Under the pieces are notes generated by a model. It made no database searches. It had not been told where the DNA came from and saw only the letters and a list, made by a program, of their open reading frames with translations. Source: Calliopum simillimum (Eukaryota > Arthropoda > Insecta > Diptera > Lauxaniidae). Taken from it: a DNA stretch of 64,000 bases. The stretch spans positions 106,034,897 to 106,098,896 of the forward strand of contig OX638370.1 in the NCBI GenBank assembly GCA_951812925.1, written 5' to 3'. The position numbers were made by a program, and so were the translations under genes. This document shows positions 11,493 to 22,607 of this stretch, piece after piece (positions within the stretch are counted from its first letter, which is position 1; every line of letters begins with the position of its first letter).

Positions 11493-12814
11493 AATATTTC
11501 ATGGATAATGTTTTGAATTCTAATCATTACAAGAATTATCAACCTATATGTAGATGATAGCAACATAAAAATGTTTGATATTTTAAGCAAAACTTTGACA
11601 GCTTCAGACAGACGTGGATGACATTCAACGAAAACTTAAGCAAATCGATAACGTATTTTTGCTAGTGATATTTATTTGGCATTTGAATGGTGTTTGTTTA
11701 TAAGTTCGGCGTGCAATAGTCGCAACCTAATGAAACTAATTAGGCGATTCGCCAATGTTGCCAACAGTAAAAAATTTGACATAATTATGTGTACTATGTA
11801 GAGGGGGGTCAGATAGCGAAAAACCTGTTGAAAACACGTAAATTTTTTAATATTTGCATCAACATTATCCGTCTCGAGTTTTTTTTTAAGATTTTTGCAC
11901 GAATTTTTAGAATGTTCAATAACGACTGTTTTTATTTCTTTATGATTTCTAACTGAGACTGTCGTTTGTTGTTGTTTTTGTTGTTTATTTATTTTTCATC
12001 ACACTAAGATTAATATGTGTGTAAAATATGGTGGCGTCGTCAAACGTCCTTCAAGCACAAAACGTCAACAACACAAAAATTGCACAATTCCGCATTTTGG
12101 CTAAAAGCATTGAAATTTATTTGGTTAGACAAACATACGAACACAACATCAGTGTAGGTATGTTGCAATATTAAAAATTTAGAATTTTCCATTTAAAATT
12201 TAATTCACAAGCGTAGTTTAATAAGCGGTTAGTGGCGTTTTATTGCGTTCGACTACCGCATGCGCTGCATTAAATATCAACAGCAACAGCAGCAGCAGTG
12301 TAATGCAGCAGCAGAGGTCATGCACTGTTGTTGCTGCTAGTGATACTGCTGCTGCTGTTGATGACATTTTCACCCAACTGACATTTGTTATCTTTTAATT
12401 TGTTTATGTCTTTGTTTAGATTTCAATTAACATTTACGGTTTTTTTTTTAAAAATGTTTGCGATTTGCATAGTTCTGGGTGGGTTAATTGCTGATAATAT
12501 TGAAGTTGTACATATTACGTAAGTTTCTCTAGACAACCTTAGAGGTGTCATCTTCATTAGTTAGATTTTCTTTGCATTTTTGTGACCTATGTGATTTATG
12601 CTAATTCGTTTTCGTTTCATCATTGCCATATTTTGTAATTATTTTTGCAGTGACCATTTAATGAAGATGAAACGAAAAGTTACTGCAAGTGATAGGTCTA
12701 TCTAAAGAGAGGTTGGAAATCGGTAGAACACCAGATTAAGATTCTGAACAACTTTTCTTAGCTCCATTTTCGAAATTTGCAAAACCAACAAAGTTATTGG
12801 AGTAAGTACATAAA
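11493..12814. other. Gene-poor stretch with CAG/CTG triplet patches
   Basis: No gene recognised. CAG-type runs at about 12280-12315 and the complementary CTG type at 12325-12360 form a potential imperfect hairpin. Between 11500 and 12250 I see nothing beyond AT-rich sequence. Confidence 0.4.
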
Positions 12815-12892
12815 GTGACAAAAGTAGTGTCATAATAAGAATTGGCTGACATTTTGTAAGAAATTTTACTCAACGGTGTGAAATTGTTGGTA
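12815..12892. mobile_element. MITE fragment, 'AAAAGTAATGTCATAAT' family
   Basis: ACAAAAGTAGTGTCATAAT followed by GGCTGACATTTTGT matches one arm of the family seen at 34555-34770 and 59880-60139. The similarity stops at a TTAA (12893-12896), where a piggyBac-like end begins, and the rest of the MITE was not found downstream. Confidence 0.6.
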
Positions 12893-13910
12893 TTAACCCA
12901 ATCAAAGTGATAGTTCCATATGGAACCATTTGGAATGTTTTAGAAGTGGTATGGCAAAATCCTACAAATATCATTCGAAACGATTGTTAAGCCTTTTTTC
13001 TGTGCCTTGGTGGTTCCATATGGGACCATCGCTTCGGCACACTACAAAATCACCCAAAAATTTTTCTTCAATTTTCATGAATTTTGTATGGAAAACATAT
13101 GTTTTTCGAAATTTCTGTTTATATATTTGTTTGTTTGGAATGTCTATGGAATTGTTTGTTTAGGACTTAGGGTTTTTTTTTTTTTTTGGTAGTATGAAAT
13201 TGCAGATTATTTGCTGATGAATTGGAAGAAGAAAAGGCACCAAATGCAGGATACGATTCTGCAGAAGGTAATTCAACTGAAGATGAAGGAGACACCATTA
13301 CTAACTTGCATTACAATCAGCTACAACAATTAGTACAAATCGAGTCTTTCCGGGGCCAACATTATAATGGTACTGGAAAAGAAACAGAGGGTATAGAAAT
13401 TGTTCAAGATGATGATGCAAATGCCGAAACAAGTTCGACGTCTCCTCATGGGGCATCCACCTGTTTTCATGGCTATATGTTGGCCCAACAATTGACATTC
13501 CAACATCTGTTCATCAACTGAGGAAGAAATTTAAATGATCATGGGGTCCATTCTATGGTATCTAATCGGTTTTTCTAGCTCCAAATTATTTAGATTGTTC
13601 AGCAGAAGCTCATGTTTTATTTGGACGTTAAACAGGATTCAAAAACTACCATATTTTTTGCGATATTTTAGTTTTTTTTTATCATATTTTTCCTTTATTT
13701 TTCAATTTAAATATAATGAAAGAGCTATTTTTCAGTTATTATGAGTCTTTTTTCATAAAATAACAAAAATAAATCAATTTCCGCCAAAAAATATGAAATT
13801 TTCATCGATTTCCATACAAAATTTTGGTGTTTTATGTGTAATTTTTGTTTTCAAGTTTTATTAGTGCTTCAAAGCGATATACCATATGAAACCACTACAT
13901 TTTAGAAAAG
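12893..13910 (+). mobile_element. Possible decayed piggyBac-like element
   Basis: TTAA is followed by CCCAATCAAAGTGAT and TTCCATATGGAACC, which resembles the end of the piggyBac element at 16825-18427 (TTAA, CCCAATCCCCGCCAGTGATG, CCATATGG). Related CCATATGG motifs lie at about 13014 and 13880. A reading frame at about 13207-13521 is acidic and Ser/Thr-rich (e.g. DSAEGNSTEDEGDT), as is usual for the N-terminal region of piggyBac transposases. The catalytic domain and a convincing right end are missing, so the call is tentative. Confidence 0.4.
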
Positions 13911-15960
13911 TTTCTAGGGTGGCCCAAAAAAACTTTTAAAAGCAGCACAACATCATGAATTAGGTAAAAAAAATAAAAGCAGATTTGTGCAGTCTATTTC
14001 GAACTTCAAAAATTGACTTTTTTCGTGTTTTTAAGCTTAAATATCTCAAAATCTCGAGCTGATGGGGCAATTCTGACCTTAAATTTGGACTCTACGCTGA
14101 AACTTTCTTCGCATTGTTTCTGTTTCAAATACTAAATCAATAGAAAACTGAGTATGCATTAAGTATCCCATCTGTCTGATTAAGTATATGAGATATAGTA
14201 ATTTTTGGATTTTTTTTTTAACTTTTTATTCAAAAATTTATGCGATTTTTTTTTTTTTGGTAAATTAGTTAGTCCAAATCCGGCCTCATATGGTTTTTAA
14301 GAAATCCTTACCTAAGAGATTGGTTTTTAAGATTTTTGAGCATATATAAGTCATATAATATAACAGAACAAGAAAATCTTTAGACATAAAACCTGATAAT
14401 GCGGATTGAAGCCCTTGTTTTTTACTTTAAAACTCAGTGTAAACTACACTGATATCTTTTTTCTTCTTTTAAATATCATAAGCTGAAAGTGCAAATGACT
14501 CGTGTTCAGTTTGCGTTATGATGAATAACTTTTTAAACAGATTATTTCAATTTTTACTTAAAATGCATAAAGCCACTAAAACATACAAAATAGGTAACGT
14601 CATCTTTAGAATCCTCAGAACCAAAAATTATTTTATTAATAACTACCACTGAGCTTCTTTCAGCTTGAATATCTATTTATCTGTCTAATGGTTAGAAATA
14701 TAACCCAATTTCGGTCGTTGACTTTTGACCAGTATAAATCAATTTTAGCAACATTTTTGTTTTTCTTCGTCCAATTTTGATTATAGTCATTATGACATAT
14801 CGAATTTACCATAACTGAATGATTATGGGAACATGAGCATTTATGATGATTATATTGATTATGTCAAAAAGATTGAAACGTCGTCATTGTCGTCGAAGAA
14901 GACGAGGAAGACGAAGACGCAGAAGAATGACAATAAAGTGGCAATAACAATGATAATGAATGATTAATGTACAACCAGCAGATATTGACAGCGAATGCAA
15001 CTGTAATACAAAATAACAACAAAAGCAGCAGCAGCAACAAAATCACATGAATGATAGTGACAACAAAATTGTTGAAACTCTGTAGCAGCAGCAGCAACAA
15101 CATTAACAACAAAATTCTTAATCATTTCTGCTTGAACTCGTATTTCAATCGCTGTCAATTGAGGCTTTTCAAGCATTTAACCAAATTAAGTTGGATGCGC
15201 TTGATTAAACGTAACTAAATGGGAGAGATAGAAGAGCAAGAACGAGATCCCATTTGATTTTTACTATAACTGCAAGAATCTAAAGTATATTGACCATGGT
15301 GATGATGATGATATTATCGCTGTGATTTTAACCCGTTAGTGGCTCCTGCTAAATTTCTTTAATTTTCAATCTTAGTAAAAATTCAAGCCAGACCAAGCTT
15401 ATTAAGTTCTAGATTATTTCAAGGAGTTCAGTGACTTAAGAATGTCTGCTTTATCGACTTTTCTAAAACTCTAGAACCTTATCCTTTAAACATTTTGAAT
15501 ACAAACATAAGCCAGACTTTTACTGTTAGTAACTATATAATGGTTTAAGACAAATTGTTTCATAAAAAAGTAACTAATCAACAAAAGTAACATGAAATTA
15601 ACAACAATTACACCAAAGGGCAGCTTGGCTTAGTTAACTGGTTGTTACTAAGTATTTTTGCTTGTGTTTTTGTTCTTCTTCATTGTTATTGTTATTGACT
15701 TGAATTAGTGTTGCCAACTACAACTGTCATCATTGGTTAGTTATTTTCATCTCAAGCGCTTTGTTTCTAAATATTTCATTTAACTATTGCTGTTGTTGAT
15801 GTTGTTAGTTTTATTGCTGTCTTTAATGTTGTTGCTGTTGCTATTGTTGTTGTAACTATTTAAGTTGCATCATTTTTTGTTGTTGTTTAAAATGCGTTAA
15901 CTGATATATTTTTAACTGGTTTTTTTATTTTTTTTTTGTGTTCAGTTGCTGCACGATCAC
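13911..15960. other. Gene-poor stretch with triplet-rich patch
   Basis: Near 13914 AGGGTGGCCCAAAAAAACTT looks like a transposon terminus but I could not find its partner. The patch 14870-15115 is rich in GAC/GAAGAC and CAGCAGCAACAA triplets and gives low-complexity Leu/Val-rich frames. No gene supported. Confidence 0.35.
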
Positions 15961-16258
15961 CATTTAAGTGGCATCTTAAATGATCGCGCACACAGCTTCA
16001 GTGCAACAGTTTCGATTGCATGATTTTCCTCTTAATTGCACCGTTTCAAATTTAAATCATCGTTGGGATACTGCTGCTGTACTTGAACAACAGCAGCAAC
16101 AAAAACGACGACAGAGTGAAGAAAATCATTTGACCTTAAATTTATTATTAGGTCTATCAAAAGTATCGAACAATAGATTGGGGATAAGAACTGCTGTTAT
16201 ACCGGAAATCTCGAGTGTTATTGTAACTGTTCTTTCTTTATTGTATTTGAAAATATGA
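15944..16258 (+). other. Candidate exon or short ORF, unrecognised
   Basis: A T-rich tract ending TTTTGTGTTCAG (to about 15946) looks like a splice acceptor and is followed by GC-richer sequence. From the ATG at 15980 a 92-codon frame runs MIAHTASVQQ..., with a CAG-encoded glutamine run (EQQQQQKRRQSEENHL) in the middle. The composition is more protein-like than most frames in the window. No domain is recognised, and there is a stop just upstream of the ATG. It could be a coding exon of a large gene, a 5' UTR exon or chance. Confidence 0.25.
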
Positions 16259-16824
16259 ATTTGGGTTAAGAGTGTGTTAATTAAAATGAATTAGAGCTTA
16301 TTTAATGTGATTGAATGTGAATGTGATAATTTTGAATGTTCTTTTTTGATACTCAGATTGTCGTGTTAATCAAAGTAATTTTTTCATTTGGGATTTTTTT
16401 TTAAAACGGTTCATATTCACTATTGAAATTTTTATTTAAATAATCAAATAAATTACATTTAATTAAATTTTTCAGCAAAAATTTTAATAAATTGAAATAT
16501 TACAATTTTTTTATTTTTAACTAAGTAGCATTCCCCGGTGTGCGTTACTACACCTTCTCTTGTATATAAGGGCCATTTGGTGAAATTTATAATTTTTTTT
16601 TAGTTTGTTTTATAGAAATCTTTTAAAAAACGAATGGTTTTCATCAACTAATCAAAAGATTTCAGTAAAAAAAATTTTAAGAAAAAAAAAATTTTTTTTT
16701 GGGAAAACTAATTTTTAAGATTTTTATTTATTTATTTATTTAAGTTTCATTTACTGAGCTGAATGCCCTTATAAATTAAAATAATGATTTTTTATATAAT
16801 ACAATTCAAAAATATAAACATTAA

Positions 16825-18427
16825 CCCATTCCCCGCCAGCACTTATTTTTTTGAATTTGGTGGTGAATTTTTGTTTGGGGGGTAAAAGAAGGTTCCTGAG
16901 TTCAAACCCGGTTAGCTTCTTCAGCGACCACATCCCATTTGTCCATGGTGCCCTGATGCCATATGGCATCACTGGCGGGAACCTCTTAGCAAAAAATCTA
17001 CTTTGAGTTTTATTTAAAATTCTATTTTTTACACGTATTCATACATATTTTTTGAATAAAAATGGTAAGTTAGCATAATTATCCGCGGTAGTGTGATATT
17101 TCATTTGATCTATTCGATTAGTTCCTTCCATACATTTATTATATGGTTTGATTGCATTTAGATTTCGATCATTATAGCTTCCATTCTGTTCTACAAAAGA
17201 GCGTAGCTATCGATTTTAGATCTCTTCCATGTAAAGTAGAAGCAACTAAAACGCAATTATTATCATTCCACTTTACAATGACGACGTCAAATTCTTTGTT
17301 TTCTGCTAATTTGATATGCCCTCTTGTTTTTTTTTTTTTTCATGATGTCATTCCAGGAAGTGGGCAATTGTGTGGTATGGGATTCCAGTTAATAAATTAT
17401 CGAAGTAAAAGTGGAATAGGAGGGCACGAACATCGTCAGGAAGGGCGTTGATCATTTGTAATAGAGCTGCCACAAAATGAATACAACAATACTTTCCTCG
17501 GTAAATACCAAAGGAGACCAAATACCCTCCAAGAGTGTTCAGACACCATGCAATGTATCTAAACCGAAAATGTTTGGCTCGAATAAACTGTTTGCATGAG
17601 AGCAGTCTGAAATACGGTGACATGGACTCATGAAATGATGCTCAGGGTGAAAGGGATCAATGTGTTTTTTCAGTGTAAAGTGAATAAAACGGCTTATTTG
17701 ATTGAAACTATTTCGAGACATGCCATCAAAAATCGTGGCTTTAATGATCCAATAATCTTCACGATTAACTACAAGCATTGTAACCAAAGATAAGCATAAT
17801 CCCAATAGTTAAATGCATCCACAATCATTTACAACACATCTTCGTAAAAAAAAGGCTCGCAAAAATTCATATGAAACCTAGGCCCATTCACATGGGGTGG
17901 ATTTTTTGGTGTTCAAACCCCCCAACGTAGATATTTTCACCATATAAATTATTTATGAATTGAATTATTGAATTAAATGGAAATTAATCTACCTCTAAAC
18001 TTTACATAAGCGGTTTCCGCCAGTGATGCCATATGGCACACTTAAAATATATTCAGGCCTATCACTTAGAAAGGAACAACTTATGGAAAAATGTAAATGC
18101 ACTTTAGAAACTACTGTATTACTCTTCAATTTGGCATAATTACTTTTTTCAAAATCGAAATACAAATAAATAATTTTTTGCAACTCGCCGACGTCTCGAT
18201 GCCATAATCGATTTTTTTCGAATAATTTTCCAATGATCACTTTCACTCCACTCACGCTTGAAATATTTATGGAATATTTACGCGTGGAATGCATTAAATG
18301 ATAGATTAAACATTTCTACGCACATAAAAAACAACAAGCCTGCGCAAAAAAATTACAAAATGATTTTGGTGAACATTCGAGTAATGCGTTTTATCTGTGC
18401 CGTATGGCATCACTGGCGGGGATTGGG
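16825..18427 (-). mobile_element. piggyBac-type element, copy 1 (internally deleted)
   Basis: TTAA (16821-16824) is followed by CCCATTCCCCGCCAGCACTT, and at the other end CTGGCGGGGATTGGG is followed by TTAA (18428-18431). These are ~15-bp inverted ends with one or two mismatches and the TTAA duplication diagnostic of piggyBac transposons. Subterminal GCCAGTGATGCCATATGGCA-type repeats occur near 16955-16980 and 18015-18035. At 1.6 kb it is shorter than an autonomous element and holds transposase fragments on the minus strand. Confidence 0.88.
17100..17810 (-). pseudogene. piggyBac-family transposase fragment (copy 1)
   Basis: Read on the minus strand, VNREDYWIIKATIFDGMSRN and SFNQISRFIHFTLKKHID match the start of the piggyBac catalytic region. 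After breaks comes RGKYCCIHFV...INALPDDVRALLFHFYFDNL, which holds the catalytic Asp in FDNL. Near 17110-17140 the MEGTNRIDQ block of the last acidic motif remains. Frameshifts and stops separate these blocks, and a large part between FDNL and the end is deleted. This copy is dead. It shares the same blocks with the copy at 39850-40740. Confidence 0.8.
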
Positions 18428-18431
18428 TTAA

Positions 18432-18955
18432 AACAAATGAGCGAGACTAAAAATTACAATTTTGTATAAAAACAGCTCACATTATTGAAATATGCAATTT
18501 GAGATATACTCGCAAGAGTTTCCTCAAATTTCTATTCTAAACTCTTTAGCCAGGAACTACGGTACGGCGGAGAATGGTGCTCAAGAATCACCCTAGCGCT
18601 AGAAGGACGCTGTACATTGCAACCACTATCTCGACGAAAAGCGCTGGAAGGAGCGGTATGACCACAGCGTTAGATGAAACGCTTTGTAGAAGCTGGTACG
18701 ATGAATTGCCATCTAAATGAAATTAGTGGATGATGTAACCATGCATGTCATAATAATCGTTGTATTTCTTTGTCGGCTGAAAATGATACCGCAGCTAAGC
18801 GATGTAAAGAGTTGACACTGTTATGGACAGTGGATGCTGAAATTCAAAAGAACGCGTGCACAATGGACGCTAAGTTCTTAAAGAAAATAGCCAAGTAGCA
18901 CTCTGTGACAAGCCGCTGCAATCTTACAGAATGATGTTTTCCAAGTAATCTATAA
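18432..18955. other. Unassigned stretch, possibly repeat-derived
   Basis: The part 18550-18860 is GC-richer than its surroundings and has several open frames, but I recognise no protein family or terminus. It adjoins the A-rich tail of the LINE fragment that begins at 18956. Confidence 0.3.
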
Positions 18956-19827
18956 TGTTTTTTTTTAATTTGATGAAAGGATTCATTAGAATCGATTACA
19001 TTAAAAACAATGTTAAAGTCACTACAAGAGCGTCGAAGTGGCTCTTGAAGCATGTAGTTAGTTCTATGATGACGCAGATGGAAAAATTCAAAATTTCTAG
19101 TTGGGCGTTAAGGTACATTAAAGGTAACCATACTTAATAAGTATTCACTAATAATATCACCCTTTATAAGCCTAAGTACAAAACATATGTTAAGCATGGT
19201 TCTCCGATTTTTTAGAGTAGGTAAATTAATTAGCTTCAACCAATGTCTATAAGAGAGCAAATTGATGTTAGGATTCCATGGAAGATTTGTTAAAGCAAAT
19301 AAAAGAAACGGTTTTTGAATTGATTCAATAGAATTGATATGGCATTCATAATGAGGACTCCAAACAACAGAGCCATACTCTAAAATGGGTCGTACGAGCG
19401 ATGTGAATAATAACTTTGCTACGTAAGGATTAGAAAATTCTTTAGACCAACGTTTCATGAAACCAAGAACACTATTAGCTTTGCTCACAATTTTGGAGAT
19501 ATGTAGATTAAAGCTTAGTTTGGAATCCATGGTTACTCCTAGGTCTTCAAAGGATATAAGACGTTCCAGAATGCTATCATAAACTTTGTAGTTGTAAAGA
19601 ATTAAAAGTCTGCGTGAGAATGACATTAATTTGCATTTATTTAAATTTAAGGTCATGCAATTAATTTTACACCAAGCAGTAAAATTATCAATATCAAGTT
19701 GTAGGCAGAAAAAGTCAAATGCATTTTTGATAGGCTTAAAAAGTTTGACGTCGTCAGCATACATTAGCACGTAACTAGTATTTATGACGGATGGGAAACA
19801 TGCAAAACATGGCCGCCATTTCATCAA
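18956..19827 (-). pseudogene. 5'-truncated jockey-like LINE: reverse transcriptase C-terminal half
   Basis: The minus-strand frame 19827-19108 encodes the part of a non-LTR reverse transcriptase from the catalytic YADD box onward. Visible blocks are SYVLMYADDVKLF, the thumb-side LNLNKCKLMSFSR, FEDLGVTMDSKLSFNLHI, and FTSLVRPILEYGSVVWSP. After a stop/frameshift near 19107 the protein similarity continues in another frame (NYMLQEPLRRSCSDFN...). It ends just before an A-run at about 18958-18968 (T-run on the plus strand), which I read as the LINE poly-A tail. The palm and fingers, endonuclease and ORF1 are absent, as usual for 5' truncation during target-primed reverse transcription. Jockey superfamily is likely. 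Confidence 0.82.
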
Positions 19828-20329
19828 TATTCTTATGATTTTTATGAAAAATATTGTTTTTTTTTATACTTTGTTTAATAATAAAGTTAAAAAAATATTC
19901 ACGGGACTTTTTAGAAAATAAATTCCCGTGGCTGCCACAATCATTTAGCGCAAAACAAATCTTTGCTTTTCATCCACACTACTGTCAAAAAAATAAAATA
20001 AATAAAAAAAATGAAAATATTATTTTGAGAGAATCAACTTTTAAGACACACCTGTCCTATCATAAAAAGTGCTTGCACCCAAAATGTTTTTTCTAAAAAA
20101 TATTAAGAATGACTCTTGGACGAAACATATAATAATATCCCTTTTATAAAAGCGAACAGCACGTTTTCAATCCAGGGCCAAAAAACTTATTTTTTAGCCC
20201 TGTGCTCTGTATCAAAACCGATAAAAAAGTTGATACAAAAAATTAGTAGGTATGCAGAAAGTTTTCTGCTTATCTGTAGATTAAAAACCCGTAAACCGAA
20301 AAATCCTAAATGATATCATTTACGTGATA
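19828..20329. other. AT-rich stretch without a recognised gene
   Basis: Short open frames only; no motif, terminus or repeat that I can support. Confidence 0.4.
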
Positions 20330-21213
20330 GGGTAAGGGAGGGAAATATGGACCACCCATCTTTCTTTTTTAAATAAAACCTAAAATATATAAAACAAAAC
20401 AATTAATTTTATGTCATTCAGTAGAGGAAACAATTTACCTTCATTCTGCTTCACTTTTAGATAAATATCTCATCAGGATAAAGAAAAAAAATTAAAAAAC
20501 TGAAAATACTCAAAATGAAGATAAAAAAAAGTGTAGTGTAATATGGACCATATAGTCCATTTGGTACAGAAGTTGCATAAAAAATGTCACTTCCACATTC
20601 GGCACATTTTTCATGACTCCAAAAACGTCAGATTACACATTCAACCCAAAATTCGCCACGTCGATCTTCTGGCTAAAGGGTATTACATTAAATGCATTTT
20701 TTATAATTTTTTTCCTTTGTAGTTAACGAATTACATATAATGACCATCAGACTCGTCATGAAAACTGCAACTAGATTCCCCATCTGAAAAAGATGATAAA
20801 TACATTTGTTTTTGAGGCTTATTTCTCTGGTGGTCCATATTACCCACAGCACGTGTTGGTGAAATAAATGGTTTTTTATCAAAAACTCTTTTGGTTAATG
20901 AACTTATTTGTGCTAATAAATTATAAATGGTATTCACTGACTTTATATAATTAACCATTTATTTAAAAACGCGATGTCTTTAAAGTGAAATAATGAAATA
21001 TACTCCCTAGAAAAAAATTATCACTGATCTTTTTTTTAGAAAAACCAACTTTACAGAGACATGCGACTTCACCGAACGCTAAAATCGCCCTATTATTAGC
21101 TTTAGGTATTAGCGTTTAGTTTGAACATGAATAACGGTAAATCCTATGTATGCAGTGGGAAATAACCGTGTGGTCCATATTACCCGCGTAGTCCATATTT
21201 CCCTCCATTACCC
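20330..21213 (-). mobile_element. pogo-like element with internal copies of its terminal motif
   Basis: Ends GGGTAAGGGAGGGAAATATG and, inverted, GGGTAATGGAGGGAAATATG match at 22 of the first 23 positions, with TA on both sides (20328-20329, 21214-21215). The terminal motif ATATGGAC recurs internally near 20548, 20832 and 21171 (as ATATGGACC or GGTCCATATT). A minus-strand frame at 20731-20958 ends ESSCSFHDESDGHYM and contains KKPFISPTRAVGNMD. It may be the C-terminal tail of a pogo/Tigger-type transposase, the catalytic domain being lost. Length is 884 bp. Confidence 0.7.
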
Positions 21214-21224
21214 TATTATATGTA

Positions 21225-21848
21225 TTTACGGGAGTGGCACCTCCCATATAAACAAAAGTTTCAAAATGTTATACTTAAAGCGTTTTTTCAGATAACCCAA
21301 TAAAATTGCACTCGAAGACTCCGATCCACAAATACAAGCTCTGAGAAAAAACTAGACGAACTCGGACAAGAGGGCGTGGCACCTCCCATATAAGCAAAAC
21401 TTTCAAAATGATATACTGAAAGGGTTTTTTGAGTTAATCCAGCCAAATTTCCCTAAAAGACTAAAAACTTTAATTGCAAACTCTGAGCATAAAGTAGGCG
21501 AAGTAGGACTAAAAGGCGTGGCGCGTCTCATATAAGCAAAAATTTCTAAATGCTATGCTGAAAGATTTTTTTATGAAAATCTAACCGAATTTTACCCTCA
21601 GAACAGTAAATGCAAGCTCTACGCAAAATCTAGGTAAACTCGGAGACGGGGGCGTGGCACTTTCCATATAAGCAATTTGTTCTTATACTTTCTAGGAGTT
21701 GCGGAAGAATAAAACAATTTATTTTAATAAAAATTTGAATGTACTAGAATAATAATATTTATCTTTTTATATTTAATAATATACATACTTGAAAACTAGT
21801 GTAGGATATTTAGTTTTTAGCCAGGCCAAAGAGTACCAGCCTTACTAG
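21225..21848 (+). mobile_element. DINE-1/Helentron-like element, 5'-truncated copy
   Basis: Four internal units with the core GGCGTGGCACCTCCCATATA lead to the family's 3' end: GTGTAGGATATTT, the hairpin-forming AGCCAGGCCAAAG and the terminus CTTACTAG at 21841-21848. The 5' end is absent, and the pogo-like element at 20330-21213 lies immediately before it, so the 5' part may have been displaced by that insertion. Confidence 0.72.
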
Positions 21849-22486
21849 TTATTTATGTTTTTGACTTTTTATTTAAAAATTGAATTTATGCGTTCTACAA
21901 ATATAATTTTTAATATATAGAAACAGAAATAGGCAGTTCCAAAGTAGTTTTTGATGCTAAATCTCAATCCGGTCTCGAAATTGCTCTATCACTCCTAGAT
22001 TTGAGATATTCTAAACTGAAATTTTGACAAGAACAGTATTTTTCCCACTTTTGAGGTTAAATAACAAGACCATGTTAATGTTCGTCAAAAAAGGCGATAG
22101 ACGAGTGTGAAAATTTGGAAAAAAAAAAAAATTTGAAAAGTTCCATGATACACGATGTCTTTTATAAAAAGACATCTCGATCACTAGCAAACTTCTAACA
22201 TTGACTGGATTATGCCATTTTAAAATTTCGAAACAAAAAACTGAAGTTCTCAGATTTTGAAGTGCAAAGTTTTAAATTTTAACATATATAGAGCTTTCTT
22301 AAAATCTGAGAATTATCTTTACATGATCATCTAAATAAAAAAATTGGTCTGCATTTGATCATATTATTTAGCAACTCAATCAAGTTTTTCCTTTTCGGAG
22401 TTCACACGATGGGGGCTCATATCTTAAACTTTTGCTTACAAACTAAAAATTTTATTTTAGTAAAAACCACTTATTAACAATAAGGC
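21849..22486. other. AT-rich stretch without a recognised gene
   Basis: A perfect small hairpin GATGTCTTTT...AAAAGACATC sits near 22153-22176. Otherwise nothing is supported. Confidence 0.4.
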
Positions 22487-22607
22487 GATTCCTGAAAACG
22501 TGTAAAAGCCTCGAAAACCTCGTAAACTCGTAAAACTGTCAAATTTCGTATTGACAACTTTTACGAGTTTACGAGGTTTTCGAAGCTTTTACAGGTTTTC
22601 AGGAATC
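22487..22607. repeat. Near-perfect 49-bp inverted repeat (hairpin)
   Basis: GATTCCTGAAAACGTGTAAA at 22487 is mirrored by TTTACAGGTTTTCAGGAATC ending at 22607. The arms run 49 bp with only a few mismatches around a loop of about 23 bases. The inner arm is itself repetitive (CTCGTAAACTCGTAAA). Arm similarity is higher than in most foldbacks of this window, so it may be a recent palindromic MITE or a structured transcript. Confidence 0.85.

Noticed and set aside
18244..18294. A conserved frame (MHSTRKY...) found in both piggyBac copies.
   Set aside because: Both copies share it as part of the nucleotide repeat and it is near the element end; I recognise no piggyBac domain, so it is more likely untranslated terminal sequence.
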